Positions 63,132 to 64,000 of a stretch of 64,000 nt of DNA are shown here, one piece after another; position 1 is the stretch's first letter, and each line of letters begins with the position of its first letter. This stretch comes from JAWSVE01 sp050633885. Lineage in GTDB: Bacteria > Pseudomonadota > Gammaproteobacteria > Pseudomonadales > Cellvibrionaceae. The translations under genes were made by a program, and so were the position numbers. The notes beneath the pieces are model-generated. The model saw only the letters and a program-made list of their open reading frames with translations, was not told the DNA's origin and searched no databases. The stretch covers positions 124,001 through 188,000 of the forward strand of contig JBOEHK010000001.1 of the NCBI GenBank assembly GCA_050633885.1, in the 5' to 3' direction.

Positions 63132-64000
63132 AAACAATACGCTGGCGTGACAATGGGTTGTTTCTAACGTGCACGGTCATTGTGATTGCTGGATTATTTG
63201 TCGCTAGTGAAATAGCGATTGAAATAATTGTTCCAAAAAATCCAACCCTTAGCGTTAGTATTGTGAATGAAAATGAAATCGATGATGAAGAAGTTATTGA
63301 CGATGCAAAAACATTAACAGAGGTAGATAAAAGTCAAATTTCAGAGATTAGTGACTATGTGGCAGATAAAAAAGATGCCCAATTTACTATGGTTGAACTA
63401 GGGGAGGAATATCCAGAAATCAGTGATCGTGTTTGGCTTGAAGTCGCTAAGCAACTGCGTAAAGACAAAAAAATCCAACACGCTTTTGTTTTGTTGGAAA
63501 GCTTAATAAAAAAAGATCCTGATAATATTAACATTTTATTTCAGTTGGCCAGAGTTCGATCGAGTTTAGGTGAAACAGATAAGGCCATAGCTACTTACAA
63601 AAACTTATTATCTATTCAGTCAAATCATCAGCTCAGTCGCATGAACTTAGGTTTGCTCCTGACGGAGAAAAAAGAATTCTTAGCGGCAAGTGAAGAGTTT
63701 ACCCATGCAATTGATATTACGAGCGGAAGAAGAAAAGCTAAATCCTTAGCTTCTCGAGGAAGCTGTTATATTGAATTAAAACGATACCAAGAAGCGGTCT
63801 TAGATTTTGATAAATCAATTCAATATCGTCCGACGGATTCAACGGTATGGAGAAAGTTAGCAAATGCGCAACTGCTTAACAATGAGCCTCCCGAATCTAT
63901 TCGGGAAACGTTTGATAGAGCCATTGCCCTGCAGCCAGATTATTTAGCAGCGTTGCATGATCGAGCTTATTTACGCTGGATGAGTCAAGATTTTGATGGC
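63128..64000 (+). CDS. Membrane-anchored TPR protein, 3' end outside window
   Basis: Reads open from ATG 63128 to the right edge (291 codons). One N-terminal membrane segment (about residues 11-33), an acidic stretch (about 48-75, with ENEIDDEEVIDD), then helical repeats of TPR type from about residue 95: ALARV-like FQLARVRSSLGETDKAIATYKNLL and SCYIELKRYQEAVLDFDKSIQYRP are good TPR units. It probably holds partners of the fused ligase upstream. The start overlaps the upstream stop by ATGA, so the two are translationally coupled. Confidence 0.82.
   Translation, partial: MKTIRWRDNGLFLTCTVIVIAGLFVASEIAIEIIVPKNPTLSVSIVNENEIDDEEVIDDAKTLTEVDKSQISEISDYVADKKDAQFTMVELGEEYPEISDRVWLEVAKQLRKDKKIQHAFVLLESLIKKDPDNINILFQLARVRSSLGETDKAIATYKNLLSIQSNHQLSRMNLGLLLTEKKEFLAASEEFTHAIDITSGRRKAKSLASRGSCYIELKRYQEAVLDFDKSIQYRPTDSTVWRKLANAQLLNNEPPESIRETFDRAIALQPDYLAALHDRAYLRWMSQDFDG

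Noticed and set aside
1..64000. Search by eye for tRNA, rRNA, insertion sequence ends, prophage genes and CRISPR repeats
   Set aside because: None found; gene order is continuous housekeeping chromosome.

Overview
The window is a stretch of gammaproteobacterial chromosome with moderate-to-low GC (about 40-45% by eye). Gene content and order resemble Pseudomonas-like and marine gammaproteobacteria: DUF3108-purN-purM / DUF2066-hda, dapA-bamC-purC, dapD-dapE, dapC-glnD-map / rpsB-tsf-pyrH-frr-uppS-cdsA-dxr-rseP-bamA-skp-lpxD-fabZ-lpxA-lpxB-rnhB, and valS-(acidic protein)-holC-pepA / lptF-lptG. FabV as enoyl reductase, several TTG/GTG starts and low GC suggest a marine lineage near Cellvibrionales/Oceanospirillales. 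This is an inference, and no rRNA is present to settle it. No tRNA, rRNA, insertion sequence, prophage or CRISPR array was seen.

Layout. 0-2.4 kb: two alpha/beta hydrolases, the first cut by the left edge. 2.4-7.1 kb: purine synthesis (purN, purM) with DUF3108 and DUF2066 proteins and the replication regulator hda. 7.2-11.8 kb: sppA, a DUF2069 membrane protein, wrbA, an arsC-like reductase, an orphan receiver protein and a TerB-like protein. 12-20.9 kb: fabV, a metallo-hydrolase, the lipid A acyltransferase lpxL, dapA, bamC, purC, a PilZ protein, rsmJ, a small membrane protein and a hemerythrin. 21-31.1 kb, almost all on the minus strand: moaE, moaD, moaC, dapE, dapD, yffB-like, nth, dapC, glnD, map. 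31.5-46.9 kb, all plus: translation factors, UMP kinase, then isoprenoid, phospholipid and outer-membrane biogenesis. 47-56.8 kb: valS, an acidic low-complexity protein, holC and pepA on minus; lptF and lptG on plus; an RDD membrane protein on minus. 56.9-60.3 kb: an exported protein of unknown function, a cyclase-homology/FHA protein and an amidohydrolase. 60.7-64 kb: a transglutaminase-like / 7TM / ATP-grasp fusion protein, translationally coupled to a membrane-anchored TPR protein that runs off the right edge.

Working together: dapA, dapC, dapD and dapE cover much of the succinylase route to diaminopimelate and lysine. lpxA, lpxB, lpxD and lpxL, with lptF/lptG, bamA, bamC, skp and rseP, form an envelope-assembly set. 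rpsB, tsf, frr, map and valS are translation genes. The least ordinary parts are the fused amidoligase-like system at the right end, a cyclase-like/FHA protein that lacks one catalytic arginine, an endonuclease III with a shifted cysteine cluster, a BamA with a large barrel-loop insertion, and several strong RNA hairpins in intergenic regions of the rpsB-to-lpxD block.
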